Assembly (NCBI GenBank): GCA_031272415.1
Contig: JAISTU010000056.1
Location: 1 to 30,479, forward strand
DNA from: Bacteroidales bacterium
GTDB lineage: Bacteria > Bacteroidota > Bacteroidia > Bacteroidales > WCHB1-69
DNA: 30,479 nucleotides
Reading direction: 5' to 3'
Shown: positions 1 through 7,648 of the stretch, one piece after another
Layout: each line of letters begins with the position of its first letter
Position numbering within the stretch: the first letter of the stretch is position 1
Program-made: the position numbers and the translations under genes
The notes under the pieces: model-generated
Told to the model about the DNA's origin: nothing
Databases searched by the model: none
What the model saw: the letters and a program-made list of their open reading frames with translations, nothing else

Positions 1-2
1 TT

Positions 3-26
3 CCCTTATTAACAAAAAAATAAGGG
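3..26. other. Perfect 8-bp inverted repeat at the left edge
   Basis: CCCTTATT (3-10) and AATAAGGG (19-26) form an 8-bp hairpin with an A-rich 8-base loop. No T-tract follows on either strand, so a rho-independent terminator for a gene left of the window is possible but unsupported. The rest of 27-87 is low-complexity AT sequence with no credible gene. Confidence 0.4.
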
Positions 27-87
27 TAATGGGAGGGGTATTGGCTACTAAGGGTGCTTTAATAAATAAGGGATTTTATAGTTTTAT

Positions 88-194
88 AAAAATCTTGAAA
101 ATCATTAAAATCATTAAAATCATTCCAAATCAAAGTTCAGACAATGCAAAAAAAATCTACACTCTACACTCTACACTCTACACTCTACACTCTA
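88..194. repeat. Right half of the modular intergenic repeat (copy B)
   Basis: Three AAAATCATT-like units lead into GTTCAGAC (135-142), then ATGCAAAAAAAA, then 5.5 tandem copies of TCTACAC (156-194). This matches the right half of the elements at 2535-2828 and 18964-19240. The left half is absent or lies outside the window. The heptamer run ends about 8 bases before the conserved promoter block of the butyrate kinase gene. Confidence 0.7.
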
Positions 195-217
195 AAAAAC
201 GGTTTTTTAATTTTTAA

Positions 218-239
218 TTGACAAAAAGGTGTATCTTTG
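218..239 (+). promoter_or_regulatory. Promoter of the butyrate kinase gene
   Basis: TATCTTTG (232-239) matches the Bacteroidota -7 consensus TAnnTTTG. TTG (218-220) lies exactly 11 bases upstream, and a T-rich block (203-215) precedes it. The start codon is about 28 bases downstream. The same TTG-N11-TATCTTTG layout recurs before most transcription units here. Confidence 0.75.
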
Positions 240-267
240 TAAATCAGATAAAATAAAGATTAAGTAA

Positions 268-1377
268 ATGACAAAAGATAAAATAAAATTGTTAGCCATC
301 AATCCCGGCTCGACCTCTACAAAAGTTGCAGTAATGGAAGTAGACCCTGCAAAAGGCAATCAAAAAGAGGCAATTGTGTGTTTAATGTCAAAAAATATTA
401 AGCATAGTGCAGAGGCGATTTCTGCATTTAAAAAGATAGCCGACCAGTATGACTTTCGCAAACAGGCTGTTCTTAATGAGTTGCAAGAACAAAATATCAA
501 CATTGATGATATGAGTTGCATTATCGGTAGAGGCGGTTTGATAAAACCTATTCTATCAGGGATTTACGAAGTCAATGAGGCTATGGTAAACGATTTAAAA
601 ATTGGTGTAGCAGGACAACATGCCAGCAATTTGGGGGGATTGATTGCCAAGCAAATTGCGGATAAAATAGGTGTAAAAGCCTACATTGCCGACCCTGTGG
701 TGGTGGATGAAATGGAGGCAATTGCACGCATTACGGGGCATCCTGATTTTGTACGTACGTCAATTTTTCATGCACTCAATCAAAAAGCAATTGCACGCAC
801 TTATGCAGAGCAGGTGCAGAAAAAATATGAAGATTTAAACTTAATTGTTGTCCACATGGGCGGAGGCATTAGCGTTGGAGTACATAAAAAAGGACGTGTA
901 ATTGATGTCAATCAGGCACTCAATGGAGAGGGACCTTTTTCACCTGAACGCAGTGGCACTTTACCTGTTAATTCATTGATAACTGCTTGTTTTAGTGGAA
1001 AATACACCGAGGAAGAATTGAATAAAATGGTGGTCGGCAAAGGAGGTTTTGTTGCTTATTTGGGGACAAATGATGCTTTGGAGGTAGAAAATCGGGTCAA
1101 AGCAGGTGATGAGACTGCACGATTTTTTGAGTCGGCGATGGTTTATCAAATTGCCAAAGAAATAGGGGCAGCGGCGACCGTTTTGTGCGGACAAATTGAC
1201 GCCATTTTACTCACCGGCGGCATGGCTTACGGCAAACCATTTGTTGAACAAATTAAGGAAAGAGTTCAATTTTTGGCAAAAGTGGCTGTTTTTCCGGGTG
1301 AAGACGAAATGAACGCTTTGGCTTCCAATGTTTGGCTGATGTTGAGAGGCGAAATTGACTGCCAAGTTTATCAATAA
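268..1377 (+). CDS. buk: Butyrate kinase
   Basis: Acetate/butyrate kinase family (ASKHA fold). It transfers phosphate between ATP and butyrate or a similar branched or short acyl group, linking acyl-phosphate to ATP synthesis in the cytoplasm. The N-terminal phosphate-binding motif NPGSTSTK (residues 12-19) and the central HMGGGISVG block (about 195-203) are the family signatures; the segment CGQIDAILLTGGMAYG (about 310-325) is the second nucleotide-binding region. At 369 aa it is slightly longer than the usual 355-360 and looks intact. The ATG at 268 follows a good promoter by a short leader. No phosphotransbutyrylase (ptb) gene, its usual partner, is seen downstream; it could lie left of the window. 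The identity as butyrate rather than acetate kinase rests on length and the overall pattern. Confidence 0.93.
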   Translation: MTKDKIKLLAINPGSTSTKVAVMEVDPAKGNQKEAIVCLMSKNIKHSAEAISAFKKIADQYDFRKQAVLNELQEQNINIDDMSCIIGRGGLIKPILSGIYEVNEAMVNDLKIGVAGQHASNLGGLIAKQIADKIGVKAYIADPVVVDEMEAIARITGHPDFVRTSIFHALNQKAIARTYAEQVQKKYEDLNLIVVHMGGGISVGVHKKGRVIDVNQALNGEGPFSPERSGTLPVNSLITACFSGKYTEEELNKMVVGKGGFVAYLGTNDALEVENRVKAGDETARFFESAMVYQIAKEIGAAATVLCGQIDAILLTGGMAYGKPFVEQIKERVQFLAKVAVFPGEDEMNALASNVWLMLRGEIDCQVYQ

Positions 1378-1418
1378 TTGGCAATTTTTTGCCCCTTAAA
1401 ATATTAAAATAAAAAATC

Positions 1419-2534
1419 ATGCGGATTGTACTAATATTGATAAAAAAAGAATTTTTGCAGATATTTCGCAATCCTGTTTTGTGGAAATTGGTTACATTTT
1501 TACCAATTGCACAATTATTGGTATTCCCATTTGCGGCGGATTTGGAAATCAAAAAGTTGCAAGTCGCTTTTTTGGATAACGACCATTCAACCGTTTCTCG
1601 GCAAATTAAAAATAGTTTAGAAAATAACACTTATTTCATTGTCAATCAGAAAGTTAAAACTAAACAAGATGCCAACAAAGCATTTGAAAGAAATCAGATA
1701 GATATTTTGATTGAAGTGCCGGCACATACCGAAGAGAAGTTGTTTAGTCATCAAAAGCCGCAAATTGGAATTACTGCCAATGCCGTCAATAGCACCAAAG
1801 CCTCTGTGGGAATGGTCTATTTGCAAGATTTTTTTGAAAAATATTTTTATAATCTATTGAAAATGAATACAATAAATAACAACTCAATCACTAAAATAGA
1901 ACCAAAAGTCAGCCATTGGTTTAACGAAAAAATGGATTATAAAAATATCTTTGTACCGGGTATTTTAGCCGTATTGGTGAGTATGGTCGGCGCCATGCTT
2001 TCAACACTTAACATTGTCAGAGAGAAAGAGTTAGGCACTATTGAACAAATCAATATCACTCCTATCACTAAGGGACAATTTTTTCTGGGAAAAATGTTGC
2101 CGTTTTGGTTGATAGGGATGTTGGAGTTTGGTTTAGGATTGGTGATAATGGTTTATTTATTTGGTATTCCCATACAAGGTTCGTTGGCTGTTTTGCTTTT
2201 ATTTACCGCCATTTTTTTGTTAGCGATGTTAGGGTTGGGCTTTATGGTTTCTATTTTTGCCGAAAATCAGGTGCAATCCATGTTTGCCATTATATTCTTT
2301 TTTATTGTTTTTATTCTTTTGAGTGGTCTTTTCAGTCCATTGGACAGTATGCCCCAAGCGATAAAAGCAATCAATGTTATCAATCCGATTGCACATTTTA
2401 TGAATGTATTAAAATGTATTATTCTCAAAGGCAGCACTTTAAACAATCTTTTAGGCTATTTTCTCGGCATTACAGGCTTTGCTTTTGTTGTCAACGCAAT
2501 TACAATTATTTTTTATAAAAACAGAGCAGCATAA
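1419..2534 (+). CDS. ABC-2 type transporter permease (YhhJ/YbhR-like)
   Basis: Inner-membrane permease of an ABC exporter. One N-terminal transmembrane segment (about residues 21-40) is followed by a roughly 130-residue extracytoplasmic domain, then five or six C-terminal membrane segments (about 180-370). This is the standard ABC-2 permease layout of the YhhJ/YbhS/YbhR class, which exports drugs or cations with an ATPase and an HlyD-type adaptor. The motif REKELGTIEQINITP (about 200-214), just after the second membrane segment, is the conserved cytoplasmic coupling helix. It starts 42 bases after buk and may be co-transcribed with it. The ATPase and adaptor expected beside it are missing on the right, and buk is on the left, so it is an orphan in this window. 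The substrate cannot be inferred. Confidence 0.85.
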   Translation: MRIVLILIKKEFLQIFRNPVLWKLVTFLPIAQLLVFPFAADLEIKKLQVAFLDNDHSTVSRQIKNSLENNTYFIVNQKVKTKQDANKAFERNQIDILIEVPAHTEEKLFSHQKPQIGITANAVNSTKASVGMVYLQDFFEKYFYNLLKMNTINNNSITKIEPKVSHWFNEKMDYKNIFVPGILAVLVSMVGAMLSTLNIVREKELGTIEQINITPITKGQFFLGKMLPFWLIGMLEFGLGLVIMVYLFGIPIQGSLAVLLLFTAIFLLAMLGLGFMVSIFAENQVQSMFAIIFFFIVFILLSGLFSPLDSMPQAIKAINVINPIAHFMNVLKCIILKGSTLNNLLGYFLGITGFAFVVNAITIIFYKNRAA

Positions 2535-2828
2535 AGTGTAGAGTGTAGAGTGTAGAGACGATGCGTGCACCGTCTTTTTTTATTGTCTGAACCACGATTT
2601 TCGTATGATTTTTGTGATTATTATGATTTTAAAATTGTCTGAACCACGATTTTCATATAAATCATTCAAAATCAAAGTTCAGACAAGGAAATTGCGGGGC
2701 AAGCCTGCAATGACGGTGGAGACGGGAGGCAAATTTTAGAACATTTTTATCCCAAAATACAAAAAAAATCTACACTCTACACACTACACTCTACACTCTA
2801 CACTCTACACTCTACACTCTACACACTA
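2535..2828. repeat. Modular inverted-repeat element (copy A), MITE-like
   Basis: This fills the gap between two convergent genes. From left: about 3 copies of AGTGTAG (2535-2557), a terminator hairpin, GTCTGAACCACGATTTTC at 2585 and again at 2637, the inverted GTTCAGAC at 2677-2684, the AGAACATTTTTATCCCAAAA box (about 2741-2760), then about 8 TCTACAC-type units (2769-2828). The outer heptamers and the inner octamers are inverted relative to each other, so the element is a nested palindrome. A 21-bp palindrome (2691-2711, ATTGC...GCAAT) is inserted on the right side relative to the other copies. There is no coding capacity. Confidence 0.75.
2556..2582 (+). terminator. Probable rho-independent terminator after the ABC permease
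   Basis: AGACG (2556-2560) pairs with CGTCT (2571-2575) around a 10-base loop, followed directly by a run of T. It lies 22 bases past the permease stop and inside the left end of the repeat element there. The stem is short. Confidence 0.5.
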
Positions 2829-2857
2829 ATTGTCTTTCCCCTACAAAAAAATCACTC

Positions 2858-3463
2858 TCAATTCTCCATTCTTTTCATTTTTACTTTTTCCACCCATTGA
2901 GTATTTTGTTGATAATCAAATGATTGTATTTTTTCTAATACTTTTTGTGGGCTGTTTTCTACTATCAACATTTTGTGATGGACATCAAAAAGGAAATCTT
3001 CATTTTCCATTATTTGCAATTGCGACAACATAGGTGCATAAAAATCAAGTGTATTAAGTATAGCCACAGGTTTCTGATGTAGAGAAAGTTGCGAAAAAGT
3101 AAGCACTTCAAACAATTCATCCAAGGTGCCATATCCTCCCGGCAGGGCAATAAATGCGTCCGAAAGTTCCATAATTTTGTTTTTCCGCTCACTCATGGTA
3201 GCAGTTAAAATCAACTCTGATAGGTCATTACGTGCAACAGCATCGGTGTCAAAAAATGTAGGCAAAACTCCGATTGCATGACCTCCATTTTGCAGGCATC
3301 CCTCTGCAACTGCGTTCATTAAGCCTATTCCGCCTGCACCATACACCAAACTGATGCCCGATTGTGCGAGCAATGTACCTAATTCTTTTGCATGTGCCTC
3401 ATAAAGAGGCTCTTTGCCCACTCTTGAGCCACAAAAAACGGCTATATATCTAATTTTTTTCAT
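2858..3463 (-). CDS. LOG family protein (predicted nucleoside 5'-monophosphate phosphoribohydrolase)
   Basis: Rossmann-fold LOG/TIGR00730 family, cytoplasmic. Characterised members cleave cytokinin riboside or other nucleoside monophosphates to base plus ribose 5-phosphate. Visible are the N-terminal IAVFCGS strand, the YGAGGIGLMNAVAEG glycine-rich loop (about residues 41-55) and the signature PGGYGTLDELFE (about 107-118), which carries the catalytic Glu region. At about 201 aa the length is typical. I start it at the ATG at 3463 (MKKIRYIAV); a TTG two codons upstream is also possible. The start overlaps the stop of the upstream phosphate transporter gene by 14 bases, so the two are translationally coupled. 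The cellular substrate is not shown by the sequence. Confidence 0.9.
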   Translation of the reverse strand: MKKIRYIAVFCGSRVGKEPLYEAHAKELGTLLAQSGISLVYGAGGIGLMNAVAEGCLQNGGHAIGVLPTFFDTDAVARNDLSELILTATMSERKNKIMELSDAFIALPGGYGTLDELFEVLTFSQLSLHQKPVAILNTLDFYAPMLSQLQIMENEDFLFDVHHKMLIVENSPQKVLEKIQSFDYQQNTQWVEKVKMKRMEN

Positions 3464-5231
3464 CTTCAATTTCGTCTAATTCCGTGCGGTTGTTGCTCAA
3501 AAGGCTCTCATCTTTGGTATATTTTGCATTGACAATCGCTTCGGAAATATTGATAATATGGTCTCCAATTTTTTCGAGTAAAGCATACATTCCGCTATAA
3601 AAAATACCTGTTTGATAGGTGTAAATATTATTTTTTAAATCTTCTAAATGATTGTCTCTCAATCTATTACGTGTATCGTTAATTTGATTTTCTTTATCTA
3701 AAGCCTCTTTAATTTCGACTATTTTGTAATCCATGTTCAAATTTTTGACCATAATTTCCAAACCTTGCCTAACCACCTCAAACATTTCGCTCAAATGGGT
3801 GCGAATTTCCGGTGTAAACCATATTTTTTTATCATTTTTGAGGTCAATCATTTTGGCAAGTTGGTAATTTTGGTCGGCAATACTTTCTAAATTATCCACA
3901 ATTCGGAGCATTCCGCGTATTCGTGTTGCGGTTGGAGCAGAAAGCCCCCCTTCGGCTGCCAATTTGGTCAAATAATTGGCAATTTCATACTCCATTTTAT
4001 CCGAAATCTCTTCGTAATGCTCTATCCTTTTGAGTAAATTGTTGTAATCCTTAGTGTCCTTTAAATCAAGCAGTTGTGGAATAAATTCATACATTCTTAC
4101 TGCCCGTTTGGCAAATACTTGTATTTCTTTTTTTGCCGATTCTACCGCCAACTCATCTACCCTCACAAAACCTGCATTTATATATTCCAATTTGAACACA
4201 TCATCATCATCTTTTTTGCGTCTAACCATGTATTTGCTCAAATATTCAATTTTTGGCACAAACCACACTAAAACGCTGGTATTAAGAATGTTAAAGCATG
4301 AATGGAACAATGATAATGCAATCGGGATGGCTGCAATACTTGTGTAGGGTGATTGACCGTCCAACGTAATCGTTAATTCATCTATTCCTTTGATAAAAAA
4401 ATTAAAAATTGCTAACACCCATATTACACCTAATAGATTGAATATTAAGTGAGAACGTGCGGCTTGTTTAGCAGCCGAATTGCCCACCGTTGCCGCTAAA
4501 TTGGCGGTAATTGTTGTCCCTATATTTTCTCCCATTACCAAAGCGACAGCGATTTCAAACGGAATTGCCCCTTGACTGCAAAGCACAATTGTCAGTGCCA
4601 TTGTCGCCGCCGAAGCCTGCAACGCCATTGTCAGCAATGTCCCTATGCCTACAAACAACAAAAGGCTACCAAGCCCCGTGTGTCCGTCCGCCGCAAAGGA
4701 GGCTATAAATTGCAAAAATGACTCATTTTGTTCTAAATTCAGACTTTTTACATAATCTTGCATGAAAGTAAGCCCCAAAAAAAGCAGTCCAAATCCAATC
4801 GCAAATTCTCCCAAATTTTTGATTTTTTTATTTCGCAACATAATGCCGATAAAACCTGCTCCGATGACAGGAATTGCCAACGCAGCAATATTATACTTAA
4901 TGCTCAACAGCGAAATCAGCCATGCGGTAATTGTTGTGCCGATATTTGCCCCCATAATGACGCCGATAGCATTGGACAAATTTAAAACACCCGCATTAAC
5001 AAAACTGACCACCATCACGGTCGTTGCCGAAGACGACTGCACAGTAGCCGTAATTAACGCCCCCGTCAGAATGGCTTTGAAACGATTGGAGGTAAAAGTC
5101 GCCAGCGTATTGCGTAATTTTTCTCCCGCCAGTCGCTGCATTGCTTCGCTCATGTATTTCATGCCGAATAAAAATAATGCTAATGCGCCTAATAGCCTGA
5201 TTATAAACCAAATAATTTCCCAATTACTCAT
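3450..5231 (-). CDS. Na/Pi cotransporter family protein with C-terminal PhoU-like domain
   Basis: NptA/YjbB-type sodium-phosphate symporter or exporter of the inner membrane. Two inverted Na_Pi_cotrans repeats are visible. The first carries QSSSATT (residues 65-71) and GANIGTT (94-100); the second carries QASAATM (205-211) and GENIGTT (234-240). QSSS-type motifs coordinate Na and phosphate in this family. Hydrophobic helices fill about residues 5-330, and the acidic helical C-terminus (about 350-560) resembles PhoU. At 593 aa it is full length. In the second repeat the usual QSSS reads QASA, a substitution worth noting. It is first in a two-gene operon with the overlapping LOG gene. A degenerate promoter (TTC-N11-TTATTTTG) lies upstream. 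Confidence 0.92.
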   Translation of the reverse strand: MSNWEIIWFIIRLLGALALFLFGMKYMSEAMQRLAGEKLRNTLATFTSNRFKAILTGALITATVQSSSATTVMVVSFVNAGVLNLSNAIGVIMGANIGTTITAWLISLLSIKYNIAALAIPVIGAGFIGIMLRNKKIKNLGEFAIGFGLLFLGLTFMQDYVKSLNLEQNESFLQFIASFAADGHTGLGSLLLFVGIGTLLTMALQASAATMALTIVLCSQGAIPFEIAVALVMGENIGTTITANLAATVGNSAAKQAARSHLIFNLLGVIWVLAIFNFFIKGIDELTITLDGQSPYTSIAAIPIALSLFHSCFNILNTSVLVWFVPKIEYLSKYMVRRKKDDDDVFKLEYINAGFVRVDELAVESAKKEIQVFAKRAVRMYEFIPQLLDLKDTKDYNNLLKRIEHYEEISDKMEYEIANYLTKLAAEGGLSAPTATRIRGMLRIVDNLESIADQNYQLAKMIDLKNDKKIWFTPEIRTHLSEMFEVVRQGLEIMVKNLNMDYKIVEIKEALDKENQINDTRNRLRDNHLEDLKNNIYTYQTGIFYSGMYALLEKIGDHIINISEAIVNAKYTKDESLLSNNRTELDEIEDEKN

Positions 5232-5294
5232 CTATATTTTCCCTTTTATTTTCTCTTTTTAATTATTTAATCCTTTTAATTGACAACAATTTTA

Positions 5295-5316
5295 CAAAAT
5301 AACACTTTTTTTTGAA
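5295..5316 (-). promoter_or_regulatory. Candidate promoter of the Na/Pi-LOG operon
   Basis: On the minus strand TTC (5316-5314) stands 11 bases before TTATTTTG (5302-5295), about 65 bases ahead of the ATG. The -7 box deviates from TAnnTTTG, but spacing and the surrounding AAAAAAAAGTG match the stronger promoters in the window. Confidence 0.4.
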
Positions 5317-5390
5317 ATAAGAACAATATATACCTCCTTTTTTGCAAAATTAACGTAAATTTAACATAAAATTAACATTGTTTTTTTTGA

Positions 5391-5590
5391 TTGACAGTTG
5401 AGAATTGAAAATTGAAAATTGAGAATTGACAATGAATTTTTATCTAATTTTAGAACGTTTTTATTCCAAAATGCAAAAAAATGAGGTAAAACTTATTGTA
5501 GTTTATTGATATTGATGTTGTTTTGTTGTTAAAATTAGGTACAAATGAGTTTTTTTTAATTCTCAATTCTCAATTTTCAATTCTCAATTA
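5391..5590. repeat. Modular intergenic repeat (copy E), CAATTCTC variant
   Basis: The left end has runs of GAGAATTG and GAAAATTG units (about 5399-5430); the right end has the inverted CAATTCTC and CAATTTTC units (about 5559-5590). Between them is the AGAACGTTTTTATTCCAAAA box (about 5453-5472) followed by TGCAAAAAAA, shared with the TCTACAC-type copies. The right arm abuts the promoter of the next gene. The rest of the 5232-5680 gap is AT-rich, with promoters at both ends and no gene. Confidence 0.6.
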
Positions 5591-5610
5591 AAAAGGTTTT
5601 TTAATTTTTA

Positions 5611-5632
5611 TTGAAGAAAAACTGTATCTTTG
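5611..5632 (+). promoter_or_regulatory. Promoter of the TPR lipoprotein gene
   Basis: TTG (5611-5613), 11-base spacer, TATCTTTG (5625-5632), preceded by the conserved T-rich block GGTTTTTTAATTTTTATTG. The start codon is about 48 bases downstream. Confidence 0.75.
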
Positions 5633-5680
5633 CATTTGAGTTATTTAACATTAAATTTGTAATTAAAATATCATAAAGTT

Positions 5681-6829
5681 ATGAAATATTTTTTGAAATA
5701 TATGGTTGTGATTTTTACGATAGGATTTGTTTTTGTTTCCTGTTGTAAAAAGGATTTGTCTGATGATCAATACATTGCGTTTGCACAGCAGATTGAGCAA
5801 GATTTGAATCAAGGCAATGACAGTTTGTTAAAAAACAGTTTTGATACGAACACTTTCAAAGAGCGAATTTTAGCAGGTGTGGACGAAAATGAGCAAAAAA
5901 ATCCTAAATTGGATAAAATTTTGCAAAATCCGCCGATTTATTTTTCCAAAATATCCAATAGTATTGAAAATGGAGCAGATTTTAGGTTTTTGCGGTTTTA
6001 CAGGGATGCAGAAAAAAAACCACATGCCATTTTTCAAACTTATGGCAGTGATGGCAGTATCGCACTTGAAGATTGGTATTTGAAAGCAGAAAAAGGTCAG
6101 GTTAAAATTTGCGATATTTTTGACCTTATTTCGGGTATATTTTGGAGTGATGAAAGTCGTTATCAAATTTGTAGTTCTTTGGGACTTTTTACAGATAACT
6201 TCTTGAAAAACAACAATTTAATAAATGCAGGTTTATTGATTTCGGAGGCAAAATACAAAAAAGCAGACAGCATTTTGCAACCTATTTTGAAAAAAGAGCC
6301 TAACAATCTGTATGCCAGAACAATAGAACTCAATTTGATGAGCAATTCTAAAACGTATGAACAGACTCATGCCCTTGCAGAGCAGTTTATCAAAGATTTT
6401 CCGGCACAAAAGCGAACGGCTACATTTTATTTGTTGCAAAGTTCTATTCGGCACGGTTTGGTTGACGAAAGCATTGAGCATATCAATACTTTACGGGAAT
6501 TGTTGGGCGAGACGCCACTTTGGAATACTTATTTGGCATTTTCGTACCAATCGGCAAATGAATTTGATTATGCGTTGCAATATTTGGACAGCGCAATAGC
6601 CCAAATGCCCAATTACAGTCTTTATATGAGCAAGTTAGATGTTGCATATTCGGCAGAAAATTATGCCAAATGTATGGAGGCAATAATGCAATCGGATGCT
6701 TTGTATTCAACTGATAATGCGGATATTATACGCTATAAACAGGCATATCCCAAATTATCGCAAAGCATAGATTTTCAACAATGGGAAACAACTTTGACAA
6801 ACAAAGATGTTGCAGATATAAATAATTAA
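5681..6829 (+). CDS. TPR-containing lipoprotein of unknown function
   Basis: A basic/hydrophobic N-terminus (residues 1-20) ends in the lipobox VFVSC, so Cys21 should be lipidated and the protein anchored on the periplasmic side of a membrane. There is no LolB-type clue to which one. Residues about 25-170 form an unrecognised domain beginning with a charged helix. Residues about 185-355 are helical with TPR-like pairs (for example ISEAKYKKADSILQPILKKE and LAFSYQSANEFDYALQYLD), suggesting a protein-binding scaffold. The length is 382 aa. It is first in an apparent unit with lpxH (39-base gap) and meaB. I do not recognise a named family and assign no specific function. Confidence 0.8.
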   Translation: MKYFLKYMVVIFTIGFVFVSCCKKDLSDDQYIAFAQQIEQDLNQGNDSLLKNSFDTNTFKERILAGVDENEQKNPKLDKILQNPPIYFSKISNSIENGADFRFLRFYRDAEKKPHAIFQTYGSDGSIALEDWYLKAEKGQVKICDIFDLISGIFWSDESRYQICSSLGLFTDNFLKNNNLINAGLLISEAKYKKADSILQPILKKEPNNLYARTIELNLMSNSKTYEQTHALAEQFIKDFPAQKRTATFYLLQSSIRHGLVDESIEHINTLRELLGETPLWNTYLAFSYQSANEFDYALQYLDSAIAQMPNYSLYMSKLDVAYSAENYAKCMEAIMQSDALYSTDNADIIRYKQAYPKLSQSIDFQQWETTLTNKDVADINN

Positions 6830-6868
6830 AAATCAACATATTATACCTATTTTCTGATACAAAATAAA

Positions 6869-7648
6869 ATGCAAACAATCAACGGAAATGTCTATTTTAT
6901 TTCGGATGCTCATTTTGGATTGCCGAATAAAAAAGAAAGTGATTTGCGAGAAAAAAGAATTGTAACTTTTTTGGAACAGATTGAAAATGAGGTAACTCAC
7001 TTGTTTTTAATGGGTGATATTTTTGATTTTTGGTTTGAATACAAGGACGTTGTACCACGCAATCAAATTCGTTTTTTGGGAAAGTTGGCACAAATGGCAG
7101 ACAAAGGCATTAAGTTGTATTATTTCCTTGGCAATCATGATATGTGGCATTTTGATTATTTGCAAAAAGAAATCGGTTGGACACAACTATCAGGTATTGA
7201 GGACTTTATGATAAACGGGAAGAAAGTTAGAATGGGGCATGGCGATGCGTTAGACCCCACAGACAAAGGATATTTGCTCATAAAATGGATTTACGGTCGC
7301 AAAATTAACCAAAAATTGTTTGGCGCATTGCATCCGCGTTGGAGTTTTGCCATTGCGCGTGCGGTTTCTTTGAAAAGCCGAAAAGCACATTTGGAAGCCG
7401 ATAGATATTTTCATGGCGAGGAAAATGAACCCATTATTACTTATTGCAAGCAAATACTTGAAAATGAACACTTTGACTACTTTTTGTTTGCACATCGGCA
7501 TTACCCTTTGGAAATTCGTTTAAATAATGAAAGTATTTATATCAATTTGGGAGATTGGCAATTCCACGATAGTTATGTGCAAATGAAAGACGGCAATTGC
7601 CACTTATATATTACTCATCCACCGCTTAAAAATTATGAAAAAGAATAA
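6869..7648 (+). CDS. lpxH: UDP-2,3-diacylglucosamine diphosphatase (LpxH-type)
   Basis: Calcineurin-like metallophosphoesterase that hydrolyses UDP-2,3-diacylglucosamine to lipid X plus UMP, in the Raetz lipid A pathway at the inner membrane's cytoplasmic face. All metal-binding blocks are visible: DAH (13-15), GDIFDFW (49-55), GNHD (88-91), GHGD (123-126) and AHRH (208-211). The last block is normally GHTH; an R in the third position is usual in Bacteroidota homologues. At 259 aa it is slightly longer than the E. coli enzyme (240). The last 14 bases overlap the start of meaB, implying coupled translation. YbbF-like relatives are hard to exclude, but the FDFWFEYK region favours LpxH. Confidence 0.88.
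   Translation: MQTINGNVYFISDAHFGLPNKKESDLREKRIVTFLEQIENEVTHLFLMGDIFDFWFEYKDVVPRNQIRFLGKLAQMADKGIKLYYFLGNHDMWHFDYLQKEIGWTQLSGIEDFMINGKKVRMGHGDALDPTDKGYLLIKWIYGRKINQKLFGALHPRWSFAIARAVSLKSRKAHLEADRYFHGEENEPIITYCKQILENEHFDYFLFAHRHYPLEIRLNNESIYINLGDWQFHDSYVQMKDGNCHLYITHPPLKNYEKE

Noticed and set aside
29..217. 62-codon ORF on the + strand before buk
   Set aside because: It runs through copy B of the repeat, including the heptamer tract (YTLHSTLYTLHS). Its composition is low complexity and it overlaps the buk promoter region.
2105..2518. 137-codon ORF overlapping the ABC permease on the same strand
   Set aside because: It is a frame shadow of the conserved membrane segments of the permease, with skewed Cys/Phe/Tyr composition.
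4762..5262. 166-codon ORF on the + strand opposite the Na/Pi cotransporter
   Set aside because: It is antisense to well-conserved transporter motifs, and its composition mirrors the opposite strand. No family resemblance.
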